Of a DNA stretch of 64,000 nt, positions 1 to 12,545 are shown one piece after another. Every line of letters begins with the position of its first letter. Positions within the stretch are counted from its first letter, which is position 1. A program made the position numbers and the translations under genes. The notes under the pieces are model-generated. The model was not told where the DNA came from, ran no database searches, and was given only the letters and a program-made list of their open reading frames with translations. The DNA is from Lamellibrachia satsuma (Eukaryota; Annelida; Polychaeta; Sabellida; Siboglinidae). The stretch is taken from the NCBI GenBank assembly GCA_033239005.1, contig BSQZ01000052.1, positions 3,082,501 through 3,146,500 of the forward strand, in the 5' to 3' direction.

Positions 1-1660
1 TTATGTTTTATGAGGAATTCCACCATGTGGTCTCTAATTAATGTTTCAAGTAATTTACATACAACTGATGTTAAACTCACTGGTCTGTAATTTTCTGGCT
101 TCTTCCTCGATCCCTTCTTAAACAGCGGCGTAATGTTTGCTTCTTTCCATTCTGAAGGAACTATTCCTTCTTCTAGTGACAAGTTAAATAAGTTTGCAAA
201 TGGTGTACTAATTTGATCAACAATTTCCTTTAGCAGTTTTGGTGGTATCCCATCAACTCCAGGTGATTTATTATCTTTCATCTTCTTAATTTTCTTTGCT
301 ATCATTTCAGGAGTTACAAATAACTGCCCTAAATATTCTGATGTATTGCCCTCAAATTTAGTTAATGGAACTGGAAGTGAGCTGATATCTTCTGTGGTAA
401 AAACTGAGCTGAAATACTCATTCAGGACCTCTGCCATTTGGAACCCATCTGAAATTATGTTTTCACTGTTGCTTTCCAGTGGTCCGACCTTATCTCGAAC
501 TTTCTGTTTACTCCTTACATAAGCATAGAAACTCTTGCTGTCATTTTTTATATTACCTGCCAATTTTTGTTCAAAGGTTCTTTTAGATTTTCTAATTTCA
601 GTAGTAGCTAGGTTAAGTGCCTCTTTGTAGTTGGTGTAGTCTTCTACATTTCCAGTGTGTTTATAGACCTTCCACAGCATCTGTTTGTGAGCAATTTTTC
701 TAATAGCTTCTTTTGACAGGTGTTTTTCCTGGATCTTTTCCCTTGTTTTCTTAATGGAATAAATTTCTCAATAATGCCCTCAATCTCATATTTTAAACAA
801 GTCCAGCATTCTGTTGCTGTCTTGTTCTTCAGCAAATTATTCCAATCTATATTTGCTAGATATGTTCTCATCACTTTATATCTGCCTTTGTTGAAGTTCC
901 TCCTCCATTGTTTTTATATGTATTCCCTGTTTTTACTTTTATATTAAAATGGATTTGGTTATGGTCACTTGAACCCAAAGGTTCGTGTACTTTAACATTG
1001 TCAACTAATTCATTTTGAGAAGACAAAATTAAATCTAACACATTCCCACCTCTGGTTGGTTCCAAGACATGTTGAGTAAGGAAACAATCCTGTGTTAGAA
1101 GTAGAAACTGATGGTCGTCCCCTCCAGCACTCTCTAATGATTCCCATTGTATATGGCCATGGTTAAAATCACCCATTATAACACATTCCCCATTGCTCAC
1201 CTCCTTATTGCCTTTTGTAATTTTACATCTTCCTCTTCTCCTATGTTAGGACTACGATAAACTACTCCTATTGTTAATGTTGAGTTCCTGGTAACTATGT
1301 TACACCAAATTGCTTCCACACTATCTGCTTCACTTTTCAGAGTAATTTCATATTCTTGGATAGATTCTTTAATATACAAAATTACTCCACCTCCCCTTCT
1401 TTCTCGTCTATCCTTCCTAAACATTACATAGCCTGTCAGTGCTAACTCAGCATCTACTATATCTTCATTTGCCCATGATTCTGTGATGCCTATTACATGA
1501 GGATCAATATCTGCTACCATAATGTCTAACTCACTTTTTTTATTTACTATGCTCCTGGCATTTAAGCATACACATTTAAGTTCATTGTCTGAAATTATTG
1601 GTGAACATTTCTTTGGATGTGTATTTGTAGTAGTACTCCTTTGAGTTTTCTCTGTCAGTT
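1..1660 (-). mobile_element. CR1-like LINE, ORF2 5' part (decayed)
   Basis: This is the ORF2 polyprotein of a CR1-type non-LTR retrotransposon, read leftwards and cut by the window edge. The apurinic-endonuclease domain lies at about 1540-870 and shows IGITESWA, a GGGVILYIKES block, VVYRSP, MGDFNHG and a SDHNQIHF end motif. A linker follows, and the reverse transcriptase begins at about 320-1 with DNKSPGVDGI and YRPVSLTSV. The reading frame changes near 1200 (between KAIRR and SNGECV) and near 870, so the copy is dead. A close relative lies on the plus strand at 29062-31064. The family call rests on motif order and on the linked SGNH-esterase ORF1. Confidence 0.85.
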
Positions 1661-1672
1661 CCCCCTGCGCAT

Positions 1673-2620
1673 CTAGTTTAAATAATCTATGGTACCTGTG
1701 CCCTCGTCGACAACTCTAACAAACTCACACGCAAGAACTGCAGCGCCCTTCCCTGTCAGATGAAGTCCATCTCTCATGAAAAAGTCACCTCTTCCCACAA
1801 AGTTTAACCACATGTCTACGAAGCCTACTCCCTCCTCCATACATACCTTCTGTACCTGTGTGTTGATCGCCATCCTTCTACAGTTCCTATATTCCTCACC
1901 CCTGCCTCCCATTATTGGTAATATCCCCGACAATACGATCTGCCCAACTCGTGCCTCTTTGAGTGTCTTGATCAACCTCCTGTACTTACCAATGATGGCT
2001 GACGTTCCCTCCTTATCTGCATTGTTCGTTCCCACATGCACGAGAACAGCACCTCCCGTGCCACCACCCATGACCTGTCCTGCCTTCTCTGCTATATCCT
2101 CTACTTTTGCCCCTGGTAGGCATACTGTTATGTCATCTCCTCTATTTACAATTTTATCCACTTTCCTAATGATGGAATCCCCATAAATACCCGAGCTTTC
2201 CTCGCTTTCCCTGTGATACTACATCGGCAAAGCTCCTTTCCTGTTGCACACTACTAGTATGCCCCCTTTCTCTCCTATCATCAACCTTTACCGTCTTACC
2301 ACCTGGCAATCCCTCTCCACTCACCCGCTTACCTCTCTTTTGTTGCATTCTTTGCCTTCTGTCATCTTTCTTCTTCTTACCAGCTTTCTCCCTCACATTG
2401 CCACTGCTCTCCTTGTTCTCCTCGGTCATACCACGTCTGCTCTCCTCGGTCTCACCACCTCTGCTCTCCTCGGTCTCACCACCTCTGCTCTCCTCGGTCT
2501 CACCACCTCTGCTCTCACCATTCTCACCACCTCTGTTCACTTCTGTCTCACCCTGCCCTGTCATCATCAAAATCATACGCCTTAGCTCAATCACCTGCTC
2601 CTGCAGATATCTCACTGTAG
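1673..2620 (-). mobile_element. CR1-like LINE ORF1 with SGNH esterase domain (frameshifted)
   Basis: ORF1 lies directly upstream of the ORF2 at the left edge. Its N-terminal part (2615-2166) starts with a short heptad-like stretch, then an acidic/Arg repeat (GGETEESR, about four copies), then a basic KKKKDDRR region. The C-terminal part (about 2190-1673) is an SGNH/GDSL esterase: GDS at 2174-2182 (Ser block), VHVGTNN (Asn block) and DGLHLTGKGA (Asp-x-x-His block). The two parts are in different frames and join near 2190-2205, so a one-base indel separates them. An SGNH esterase in ORF1 is a known CR1-clade trait. The catalytic blocks look intact despite the frameshift. Confidence 0.8.
2436..2525. 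repeat. 24-bp in-frame tandem repeat in CR1 ORF1
   Basis: About four copies of a 24-bp unit (core ctcctcggtctcaccacc) lie head to tail. The period is a multiple of three, so on the minus strand it encodes the GGETEESR octapeptide repeat of the CR1 ORF1 protein. Confidence 0.85.
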
Positions 2621-2760
2621 TACACCCCTACACACGAAATGGAAATCATCCGCCTGCACCTCCGCCCACGAATTTACACACCCGGACTTTGCAAAGTCTA
2701 TCCAGCTATCGCAGCTAGAACATACCAAATTACGTTTTGCCTTTACCTGGCGTTTGCACG

Positions 2761-3394
2761 GCGCCATGTTAGAAATTAAATTTGTATTTGTTTATAATCC
2801 GTTTATAATCAATTTATACTAGGTAGTCTTCACAAAGACTGTTTTTGTGTTGTAATACACACTTTATAGTATGTTACTTATGTCTTAATTAAATTTACAG
2901 CTACTGCCTTGCAACTTACTTTCTATGTAACAGCTGACTAACAAAACGTAATATCGCTCGCGCTAACGAAATTTCAGTGACCTTATTTAAATAACACTGA
3001 ATTACTACCTACGGCTAACTTTTAACAATAAATGTTGCTAAAACAAAATATTCAGGTTTTCAATATTTAATATGTACTAAATTATTTACAATAATATTAT
3101 GTCTCGTATTATGTACCCAATCAACTGAAAACAACAACCCTTAATTATCGCTCGCGCTACCGAGTCCTCGGAGACCTACGATATAAACTACCCTAAATTA
3201 CTTCTATAGCTAAATTTTAACAGCAACTATTGACTAAACAAGGACTCTTGTAAGTTTATGTTTAATATACACGCAATAATAATACTTATCCGATCAATAT
3301 TCCACGCTTTAGACAAATATAAAATCCACCAAAATTCAATCCCGTGTACTCCTCAAGATTTCCCAAGATGCAATATCCAGTAGAAGGACTATTG
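2761..3394. other. AT-rich spacer between CR1 5' end and duplication block A
   Basis: No gene is visible. The stretch holds two imperfect copies, about 200 bp apart (near 2950 and 3147), of a segment containing atcgctcgcgcta followed by similar AT-rich sequence, so it may be an old local duplication. The CR1 5' end appears to fall near 2760, because the coding signal stops there. Confidence 0.4.
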
Positions 3395-3594
3395 ATTTGT
3401 TTTGTTAAATGTTGACTCGCAATCGCCGAGTGACACCCCATCCACTTGGCCACTGTCGTCGTGACAGCACAGGAACAATCGCCCCCGTCAAACACATACA
3501 ACTATGAGAATGATATCTTAGAAATGTGGTTCTCTTGTTGCATCTAATGCCTCCTGTAGAGATAAACACAGAAATTAAATTACTTGTTTCGATG

Positions 3595-3682
3595 TGCACC
3601 GAGACAAATTAATTAAATAACTTGTTTCGATGTACACCGGGACAAATTTAAATGACTTGTTACAATGTGCAACAATACAAAT
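3595..3682. repeat. Remnant of 34-bp minisatellite (block A)
   Basis: Two to three degenerate copies of the acttgttacgatgtgcacc unit, which is far longer at 12100-12545, 19725-20060 and 40270-41035. Here it follows the flank it precedes in the other blocks, which suggests rearrangement. Confidence 0.7.
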
Positions 3683-4414
3683 TACACAATACACACGTGT
3701 TTATCATTTTCTCATATTGACGTTAGACTTCTTGATCACGTTGGGATATGGTGAATGCAGGTATCTGTTATTGAATGGAAGGTAAAGAGTACAGTATGTT
3801 TACGTAATGTCTAGTTGGCACAAATGTTGTCCGTGCACTGTATCCGCCATGGCCCAGACATAGACCTCACTGACACATTCAGCCAGTTGGTGTTCTGTGG
3901 TATCAACGTGGATCGACTGCGGCTGCAATGCCACCCGAATACAGCCGCTAGCGAAACGTATTTTTAACTAACTCATAAATCTTGGATGTCCACTTTTGTT
4001 CGCAACTTGTTCCAAGAGATTATGTTTTCCAATCGATTCTCTGAAAACTATTGCATTCCCTACAGCAGCTGAACACAAGATTTGCTTAGACAAACAAACC
4101 TAAAGATATGTACACAATATCACTAAGTCACTGTTCCAGCTATTTTTTCATTTTTTTACAGTACTCAAATTACATTTCATAAACGCTAGAAAATATTATA
4201 GGCAAGTAAACATGTTATGTAACAAAGTGCTGATTATTTGGGCCATGGTTGAATGGTGTTAAACAAGGTGATATGGTGTCATCATACATGCCAAATGTTA
4301 CGGTTTAGCTGTAACTCTCATGGATTTTCTTAAGTATGATGGTCTTGTGGTTACAGGAGACAATCCTTATGTATTTGTGCGTTTTGAACAAGTCATTGCT
4401 GCTGCCAGGTATAG

Positions 4415-4572
4415 TTATACAATAAAGTCATCTGGGTGAATCTCTGGCTCGTCATATTCATAGTCGATGCTGGCTCGGAGTCGGGTGATACGTCGCTCGG
4501 CCCATTTCTTTCTTCAACTCCGACAAAACGCACACAAAACACACGACGTCAACGACACGAGAAACACTAAAT
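4415..4572 (-). pseudogene. ATP2C1 exon 24 copy, block A
   Basis: A degenerate duplicate of the last ATP2C1 exon (real copy 46242-46396). The splice acceptor (ctttcag) is kept at 4573-4574, and DLVFLVSLTS can still be read. A net length change shared with the B and C copies, plus a private 4-bp insertion, breaks the frame and gives an early stop. It is not a working exon. Confidence 0.85.
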
Positions 4573-4589
4573 CTGAAAGAAGAAATGAC

Positions 4590-5160
4590 AAAAAAGGATA
4601 CTTTTATTTTTCAGCTACCTGTGCTTCTTAAGTTCAGTTTCTTTCAGTTATGATGATTCAATATTTTATAGTCAACAATAAAACCGTTTGGCTTTAGGTT
4701 TTTGAAATTTTGTAGAAGGAGTTGATCATAGTTATTGCGAGTGTTCATGCATATATCATGATAAGATGTATTAAGATATTGAAATGGTTAATGTTTACAA
4801 AAGATACAGATGAAAACATTTTCAGACAGAACAGAAAACATGACAACATAAACCTTTAAGACGCGTCTTCTGCAAATAAGTGAGAAAAGTGGAATATATT
4901 TAAATATTATTATATAACAAAATGGTAGAATACTAATAAAGTGGCTGTATCTGCATTATGACAGAATTTATGTGTACATGAATGTGTACGAATTATGAAT
5001 GTGTTTGGGGGTGTGCGTACATGCATACCTATGTGTACAGTTGTAATGTATAGAGCGTAACTATTCTAAAATCATCAACATCAACATTTCAAATTGATAT
5101 GTAAAATACACTTCTTTTCATACTATACGTCATAACGAAGCTACAATCTACAAATTCGGA
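4590..5160. other. Copy of ATP2C1 intron 23 part plus GPCR 3' flank
   Basis: Non-coding and AT-rich. Positions 4590-5060 match ATP2C1 intron 23 (46430-46905) and block C 23520-23990. The homology to the parental intron stops at about 46905, and the sequence then runs into the 3' end of the GPCR copy. This is one breakpoint of the chimeric duplication. Confidence 0.75.
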
Positions 5161-5182
5161 CTGTCACTGTCCAAGCTCCGCG

Positions 5183-6102
5183 TCAACACCAGCAACAGAT
5201 TCTACCCCGAGGTGTGGTGAAGGCCACACGGAAGTCTTTCTGGAAGGCGAAGTAGAGCAGGGGGCTGATGGTGGAGTTGAGGTAGGCCTACCAGTCCGAG
5301 TACTGGTACAGGTTGGCAGAGATGCAGTCGACACAGTAGGCACTGATCGGCCAGAAGACACAAAACGGCAGCCAGCACAGCACGAAGAAAGCGATGACGG
5401 CTCCTAGCATGCGCAGACTGCGGATGTGACGTCGGTGTCGTTGCCGTTGTCGCTCTACGGCCATCCAAGCACCGTGTCGACGCTGGAGGTGTCGACGGTG
5501 GAGACGGTGACATCGACCGGCCCTCCAGAGGTGGCGGCCGTGGCGGCGGTCTCGAGCTGGTGAGAGTCGGCGATCGTGCGGAACCGTTTCCGCAGCCGGT
5601 TGACGCAGACGACGTAGATGACGACGATGAACAACAGCGGGACGTGGTAGACGACGATCGACTGGACGAGTACGCAGAGTGGCGGCGGGATGTAGTAGCA
5701 GTCGTTATCGACGGCCGGCGACTCGAAGCGGTAGTAGAGGACGGCGGGCAGCCACACACCTCCACCTACCACCCACGCCAACGCGATTCTCTTGAGCACG
5801 TAGCTCAACTTCATGCAGGTGGCCCTGTACTCGATCGGCCTGTACAGTGCGAGGAAGCGGTCGTGTGCGAGCAGCAGGACGTGCAGCGTGCTGACGATGC
5901 AACACACGGAGTCGATGCACACCCACAGCGTGCAGAACATCTGTCCGAGCGGCCACAGTCCGTACTTGGTGTGGACCGTCATGGCGGGCATGACCAGCAG
6001 ACCGACGAGTCCGTCCGCGACAGCCAGCGAGAACATGTACATCCCCGGCGTCGTGTGCAGCTTCTTCTCCGTCGCCACGCACGCCATCACTGTCACGTTG
6101 AC
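5183..6102 (-). pseudogene. Aminergic-like GPCR pseudogene (block A)
   Basis: A third copy of the GPCR that is intact at 15494-16510 and 24109-25125. A deletion of about 130 bp at 6102 removes the start codon, most of TM1 and the upstream CRE; homology resumes at tgcaaag. A one-base deletion near 5464 and another near 5211 shift the frame in the third loop and C-terminal tail, and about 20 bp of the third loop are lost near 5480. TM2 to TM5 still read well (FSLAVADGLVGLLVMPAM, AHDRFLALYRPIEYRA). With the start lost and the frame broken twice it should not make a receptor. Confidence 0.9.
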
Positions 6103-6876
6103 TGCAAAGTGTCATGACAATGGTAGAGAATGAACACTGCTTACTGTGACACGCCCGTGGTTCAATGATTGACCACGATACGTTCAATATCCTGACATGT
6201 ATGTGTCTTTTCTGCACTACCAGGAAGCTCGTGTTTCTTATCCTATCCATACGAAATAAAAGACGCGTCACGCCAACGCACACACGCACGGACGCACTAA
6301 CGCACACACGAACATACGCACGCCCGCACGCACATATAATGCTTGCTCAAATTAATTTTAGTGAAAAACAAGTCCTCTTAGTCTACTGTTTCTCTCAAAC
6401 GTAGCAGATAAACAGGATGCAAGGGTTCAAAGACATTAAGGATTAATGCCTAACTACGTATCACAGTCAAATTAGTGAGGTTTGAATCGAAAAATAAAAA
6501 TATACTTGACTGTCACAGGTTTACACATTTTATATTTACAACAAAGGAGACGTTACGACGACGTTTGTGTTCACTATTCATCCCCGTCATATTGTCGACA
6601 TTAGATTTAGGTATATTTTTCTACATAGCTGCTCCTGATGCTTTGAAATAATAATAATAATACATCTGTTCGGACTACAATTTATACATTTCAGTTAAAA
6701 CAATGTTTACTGGGTACATAAACCAGAGTGCAATGAGTTCAAATCGGTAGCTTAAGGTAAGCAATCAAGTTTTTTGTAGGTGATCCCTAAGACAAAATGC
6801 GGGCCTTTGTTTTGACAGTAAAGTGAAACGTAGCACGTACAAACCACTTTGCTACCCATATGAACTATCTTACCAA

Positions 6877-6888
<12 letters not shown>

Positions 6889-6942
<54 letters not shown>
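6889..6942. repeat. (AC)n(AT)n microsatellite
   Basis: A run of ac then at dinucleotides inside the block A copy. The matching place in block C (about 26000-26109) has a longer AT run. Block B has lost the site through a deletion. Confidence 0.95.
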
Positions 6943-6946
<4 letters not shown>

Positions 6947-6959
6947 TGGGCAACTGAGC

Positions 6960-9060
6960 AATGCCTATAAATTCACCCTTCATAATCTGAACTATCCTGC
7001 TCCTGCTGTTCATCCACCTCAGGTCTAATATTAGACCAGTCTTGGAGACAACAAGCATCTGTGCATCTGAGTTCATTCATAAGGAACACGCAGTTTGGAG
7101 CCTTACAAACACGCCTCCATTTGTATGAAAGCAACTCCAGAACAACCTCCGGGGCTGGGGATCTAGTCATCCAGTTAATGTTGAGTTTGCCATCGTCACA
7201 TAGCTCCCACAAATGACCATCATGAGGTGAGGGAACGTCAGGGCACCTGTCTAGAGTCCGATGCCATATCCCAGAGTGATAGGCTCTGACGGCATGCATG
7301 TGGAGACAGTCTTTACAAGGAGGGAGCTAGCCACACAACACATCCCCTTCTTGGCCCGGAAAAGTTGTTAGCGCCGCTCATTGATATGTTGTAATTTCAG
7401 GGGCTTCAGATTACATTGACCAGAGAAAGCACTCACTCTGTCACACCGTCTAAATGCACGCATTCCCAAAAGAGCAGCGCGTGTTCCTTGTTCAACAGCT
7501 GCACATATTTTCGTGACATCGAATATGCTTTTCCTGGCTCTTGTGCCACATTTCACGTGAATGTTACAGCCAATACGAGCTTGGGCAGCCATGCAAATAA
7601 TCGCAACAACAGCCACGCAAATAATCACAATGACACGTCAGTGTCATCAGCGAAAATGATGATTGGATCATAGTCTGCATCGGTTTGCTTTGCGTGCAAC
7701 CACATGCGAGTGTCTGCCTCTTCTTGTACCGTCTTCATATCATTCACTTCCTCCGACCTTTGTGCTGTGAGTTCGAAACACTTATCATCACATGTCACAT
7801 ATAATACCTTGCCTTCCTACTTTTCCCTAAGATTCTGTGGCCAGTTATGGTGTTAGCAAGCACCACACCGTCATCAAACTTATCTGAGTCATTTCAGCTG
7901 ATTTGATCGTTACATAAAATATGATTCTTTCGTTTTCACCTCCATCTTTCCGCTCATACGCAAACACCTGTCCAGGCAGCAAAGGTGCAATTTTCACCAT
8001 GCATTTTCTGAATGAGACTCATGCCACCAATGGTGCAAGCATATGGTAGTGATACACTCTCATCAGGGGTCACCTTCTTTTCCAGCTCTCGTGCCAAAAC
8101 AGCTATATTTATAGCAAAAGATCATGGGGGGCGGCGGTAAGGGGATGCTTAAGCCCTTCTTGCATGTTGAGAGTTCTGCTGGCTGTTAACAGTACCATGT
8201 GACCAAGGAATCTGGGATCAGTCTTCTTTGTTGATTATCTTGGATTTCCTTTGTTTCTTGACACTACTGAATGTTTTCAGCTTCATTTTTGGAATGCGGT
8301 CATGAAGCGCTTAGTAGGTCATGGACAACGTCCAATGAAGAAGCAGAGCTTGTTGATTGAAAGGCTTACAATATCAGACGGGTCACTGTTGAATGGGTTT
8401 GTCCACTGGTTTTCTAAAAGTTAACAACTGAATCCACGTCACCTTCGTCCCTTCGGTTATGTGGTGGTTGTAAATCAGGATGGCTGATACAAGAATTCGA
8501 TCATATCACGCCGATTCTTCAGACACGTGCTACTGTGCTTGGCAATGAGGAAGTATTTGCTAATTGCGCCTGGTTTGAGGCTGAACCCCTTGTTACCTCC
8601 ACCAATCTGGGTATCCTTGTTGACTGTCCCTCTATGGTCTCATCAACAGGGATTCGACCGAAAGGGTTGTGGTCACCAATTTGGACAGAACACCCCCCAA
8701 TCTGGAAGTGCCTAAAAAACGCTTCGATAGTTTTCCGGTAACCTTGTCATTTCTGCATAATATATAGGCATAAATCTTGCATAGTTTTGCTTATCATATG
8801 CAAAGCACCATGGATTGGGCAAGCGAATAGAATGGAGATGCAACAGCCAATTCCCCCCCCCTCGATGCTCGATGCCAACAGGAGCTCTACAAGGTCAACA
8901 TAGAACATGCAGAAAGCTGCAGGATCCCCAGTGCTGTGGCTAAGCAGGGTCATATACTCAGTGAATCGTCCCAGTATTTGACAGGAAGCTGGATGATTAA
9001 GCACTGCCTGGAGGTTTTCATGGCGTGTGTTTTCTTGGAGCTCTTCCAAACATATAATGA
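6960..9060 (-). pseudogene. Multicopy uncharacterised family with Cys-rich tail, pseudogene (block A)
   Basis: Reading from 9060 leftwards, protein pieces appear in changing frames: an N-terminal HPASCQILGRFTEY segment (about 9049-8850), a VDETIEET...GGNKGFS segment (about 8690-8560), EEADTRMWLHAK plus an acidic FADDTDV block (about 7730-7630), ALLGM.AF..CD..SAFSGQ (about 7470-7430), and a C-terminal domain with PDVPSPHDGHLWE and many cysteines (7299-6973). I know this domain set only as an uncharacterised multicopy invertebrate family. The EEAD/DDTD/GCD spacing resembles XPG/FEN-type nucleases, which is inference. Frameshifts and stops make this copy dead. Remnants recur in blocks B, C and D. 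Confidence 0.6.
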
Positions 9061-9557
9061 CCGCAGGTAGAAGTTGCGTGACCTCAATGTGGTGTTCGTC
9101 TAATCATTGGTTGAAGTCTTTCCAGCCTCAGAAGAGTTTCATACACAAGCTTGTGGAGGCGTACTCCGAGGTTGCTTTGTCGGTTGTATTGATAACGCCA
9201 CTGATACCTATTATTCGCTGGAAGGAGTGGAGTTATCCATCATTTGATTATGGTCTAGTATGTTTGCGTTGAAAATAATCATATGGTTACTTTGCGATTA
9301 GGCTCAACGATTAAGCAGTCGACCGCTGTCTTATTCCTGATTGTCGTCATCCGGGTGCTTGAGCGCATTCCCCCTCTTCACATCATAGCAGCCAAGAAAA
9401 CGACTTACCACAAATCACCTTCACCCTTTCATACAAGTACACGTGTGTAGAAGTGACAGAGGGAGTTTTAAGCTATTCGTGTTGTAATGCAGGACGCTGC
9501 AGTGTTGTGAAGGATGCAGTAATTATGACTGCAAGAAAATGTATATGTAACGATCAA
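9060..9557. other. Right end of block A
   Basis: Non-coding sequence shared with blocks B (18690-19070), C (27040-27539) and D (33820-34337). It includes a conserved core around ttaggctcaacgattaagc. It ends at the junction with a LINE near 9557; block C shows the same junction at about 27539. Confidence 0.6.
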
Positions 9558-12093
9558 CAATGATGTCGCATTTTCAGGTTACAAACTGTACTGTAATTCC
9601 AGAAAAAAAACATGCAACGTGGTGGTGTGTGTGAATCTCTGCTTAACAATTGTCAGTCTTCTGATATATGTCTAAGGAATATTTCGTATGTGTATAATGA
9701 CTGTCGGTTGTATGTATAGAGCGCCGAATACCAGCATCAGCAAATTTAATGATAATATCTCATTCATACTGGAAAATCTCACCAGTAAAATTGTATAGAT
9801 CTATTGCACTGCGAAGAGCTGAAACAAAATATTTCCTTAATCAAATGTTTAGTTAGTTCTGGGGTATATCCCTTGATCACCATGCCAACACGAATAACAG
9901 GCACGAGTGCTACTATAACATTTTCTGTTCTGAGCTGTGTAGAAACAAAATGTGTGGCATTGTTTTAAGCGATGCTACAGACCATATGCCAATTTTCGTT
10001 GTGTGCGTGCGACAACAGCACTAATTTGGTTAATTATGAAGATCCAACAGTTAAATATGAAAGTAAATTAGATGAAGATTCGTTACACAGACTTGAACAC
10101 GACCTAAATAATATAAACTGGGAAATTGTAATGAACGAGTCAAACCCTAACTTAGCATTCTCGCGCTTTATGCAAGTACTAAGTAATACTTACAACGATG
10201 GATGTCCTATCAAAATAACCACGTATACAGGAAAAACATAACGGAACGATAAACCTTGGTTAATAAGAGAGCTAAAAATGCCTGCATAAAAAAAAACCTG
10301 TACTTAGCTTTTCTAAAAGATAGGTCAGAATTAATAGAAAGTTGCTACGAAAAGTACAAAAATAAGTTAACAAAACTCTTACGTATAGAAAAGAAGAACT
10401 ATTACAAAAAAGACTCGAAGATTGTAAAACTAATACAAGAGAGACGTGGAACATTCTTAACAACATAATAGGTAAAAGAAAATCTTAAACAAAATATTCC
10501 AACGAATTTCGCGTTGGTGAAAATCGAGTAGTATTAGAAAGTAAAGAAATAGCTAACCATTTTAACAAATTCTTTGTTGACATAGGTACAAATTTACCGG
10601 GCCTTATAGAACCCTGCCCGGGAACAAAGCCCACTGATTTCGTAAAATGTAATGCATCACTGTCAATGTATATACACCTAGTAACTGAGCAAGAAGTACT
10701 TGACATTGTGTCTGGGTGCAAAAGTAAAACTGCATACGGACACGATGAGATCAGCATGAAAACATTTAAGCATGTAATATAGCAAACCGCAAACCAACAT
10801 TTTTAACAGAACATTTATCTGAGGTCATTTCCAAATGATATGAAATTGGGAAAAATCATTCCTGTATTTAAGTCAGGTGATCGTTTTCAATTTTCTAATT
10901 ATAGACACATATCTCTTTTATCCCAATTTTCAAAAATGCTTGAAAAAATATTTAACATTTTTCATTGAAGCACAACGCATACTGTCAGACGGACAGTGTG
11001 GCTTCAGAAGTAATCATTCGACCTCACTAGTTCTAGCTGAATTTGTTGAAAAGGTTACTTCTGCAATGGATCAATCCCAAACTACGATTGGTGTCTTTAT
11101 CGACTTAAAGCTTTCGACACCTTGACCACAACATATTGCTCAGTAAATTGCAATGTTGTGGAGTAAGGGTTTAGCTCTGGAATGGATAAAAGGTTATTTA
11201 TCCAACCGTAGACAATATGTATGCTACAATAATCGTAACTCAGAATACAAATAAATCAAGTGTGGAGTCCCGCAGGGATCAGTCCTTGGCCCATTACTAT
11301 TAATCTTGTACATAAATGACATGTGCGATATTTCCAAACTACTTTATACTATTCTATTTGCAGATGATACTAATTTTTTTACTTGGTTAGTAATATTGAT
11401 TAACTAAACAACTAGACCTGTGGTTCAGAGCGAACAAATTATCGCTCAATGTGAACAAAACAAATGTTATAATGTTTAACAATAAAAAACAACATAGAAC
11501 AGATGTGCATATAGTTTTGAATGGAACAAACATTGAGCAGGTAGCACACACAAAACTCCTTGGAGTAACTACTGATGAAAACCTAACATGGAGAGAACAT
11601 ATAAAAATGGTTGAAACAAAAGTATCAAAAAGCATAGCAGTTTTGTATAAAACTGCATGTGCTATATTGTCAAGCGTTACACATATTATATCAATCACTT
11701 GTTGAACCACATATGTCATATTGCTGTGACATATGTATAAATCCAGACTCAATAAACTATTTCTGTTACAGAAAAACGCTATACGGATTATTTATAACCT
11801 TACTTACAGCATATTTATAAACTTTTAATTGAAAATGATGTCAATTAGTTAATTTATAATTAACACAAACACCACTGTAATAAGTTTATAAGTGAATTGT
11901 GAATACTATTGTGTATTTAATTTTTTACTTGTATTGCATTTATTTCGTTTGAGAATGGCATAGCACCTTATAAGTCGTATGACTTCAGCTATGTCCCTTC
12001 AGCAGCAGCAGCAGCAGCAGCACACCATACTATGCACCTGTATTATGTTGTTGTTGTTGTTGAATAAACTTTCACTTCACTTCACATATTAAA
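9558..12093 (+). mobile_element. Jockey/CR1-superfamily LINE, decayed copy 1
   Basis: A degenerate ORF2 read rightwards. The endonuclease C-terminus comes first (SDATDHMPIF at about 9968-10000), then a linker (LDEDSLHRLEHDLNNINWE), then reverse transcriptase: QCGFRSNHSTS near 10997, a GVPQGSVLGP-like block near 11265, FADDT near 11360 and LSLNVNKTNVIMFNN near 11445-11485. Frame changes and stops occur throughout. The 3' end carries CAG and TTG repeats (12001-12062) and a ttcacttcac tail just before the minisatellite. It is 5'-truncated, beginning inside the endonuclease. Copy 2 lies at 27540-29056. Confidence 0.8.
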
Positions 12094-12099
12094 ATGGCA

Positions 12100-12545
12100 T
12101 GTTTCGATGTGCAACAAAACAAACTTAACTGACATCTTACGATGTGCATCAATACAAAGTACTCGACTTATTACAAACTGCACCGAGGCAAGTTTAAATG
12201 ATTTATTACGATGTGCACCGAGAGAAATTAAAATAACTTGTTACGATGTGCACCGAGACAAATTAAAATTACTCTTTACGATATGCACGGAGACAAATTA
12301 AAATAATTTGATACGATGTGCACCGAGACAAATTAATATAACTTGTTACGATGTGCACCGACACAAATTAGATTACTTGTTACGATGTGCATCGAGACAA
12401 ATTAAATGACTTGTTTCGATGTGCACCAAGACAAATCTAAATGATTTGTTACGATGTGCATCGATACAAATGAATATACTTGTACCGATGGGTACCGATA
12501 CAAATTAATTTACTTGTCGTGGTTGCACCGAGATACATTTAGACT
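12100..12545. repeat. 34-bp minisatellite (block B)
   Basis: About thirteen degenerate copies of a unit whose core is acttgttacgatgtgcaccg, followed by agacaaatta and a variable end. The same unit occurs at 19725-20060, 31064-31110 and 40270-41035, and as a trace at 3595-3682. Confidence 0.9.

Larger units (their letters stand above)
3395..9557. repeat. Segmental duplication block A
   Basis: This is the leftmost and most decayed copy of the repeated block. Blocks B, C and E align to it piecewise: 3400-3580 with 12840-13010, 20390-20550 and 41360-41590; 3690-3960 with 20900-21200 and 43255-43510; 4080-4440 with the 3' flank of the ATP2C1 last exon. It then holds an exon-24 copy, part of intron 23, a GPCR pseudogene and a multicopy-family pseudogene. 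It ends near 9557, where a LINE begins. Only a trace of the 34-bp minisatellite remains (3595-3680). Confidence 0.8.

Noticed and set aside
1776..2186. Plus-strand ORFs opposite CR1 ORF1 (1776-2186, 2244-2585, 2398-2718)
   Set aside because: Antisense shadows of the esterase ORF1 and its 24-bp repeat.
9060..9557. tRNA-like or SINE promoter boxes near ttaggctcaacgattaagc
   Set aside because: No cloverleaf or convincing A and B boxes could be formed by eye.
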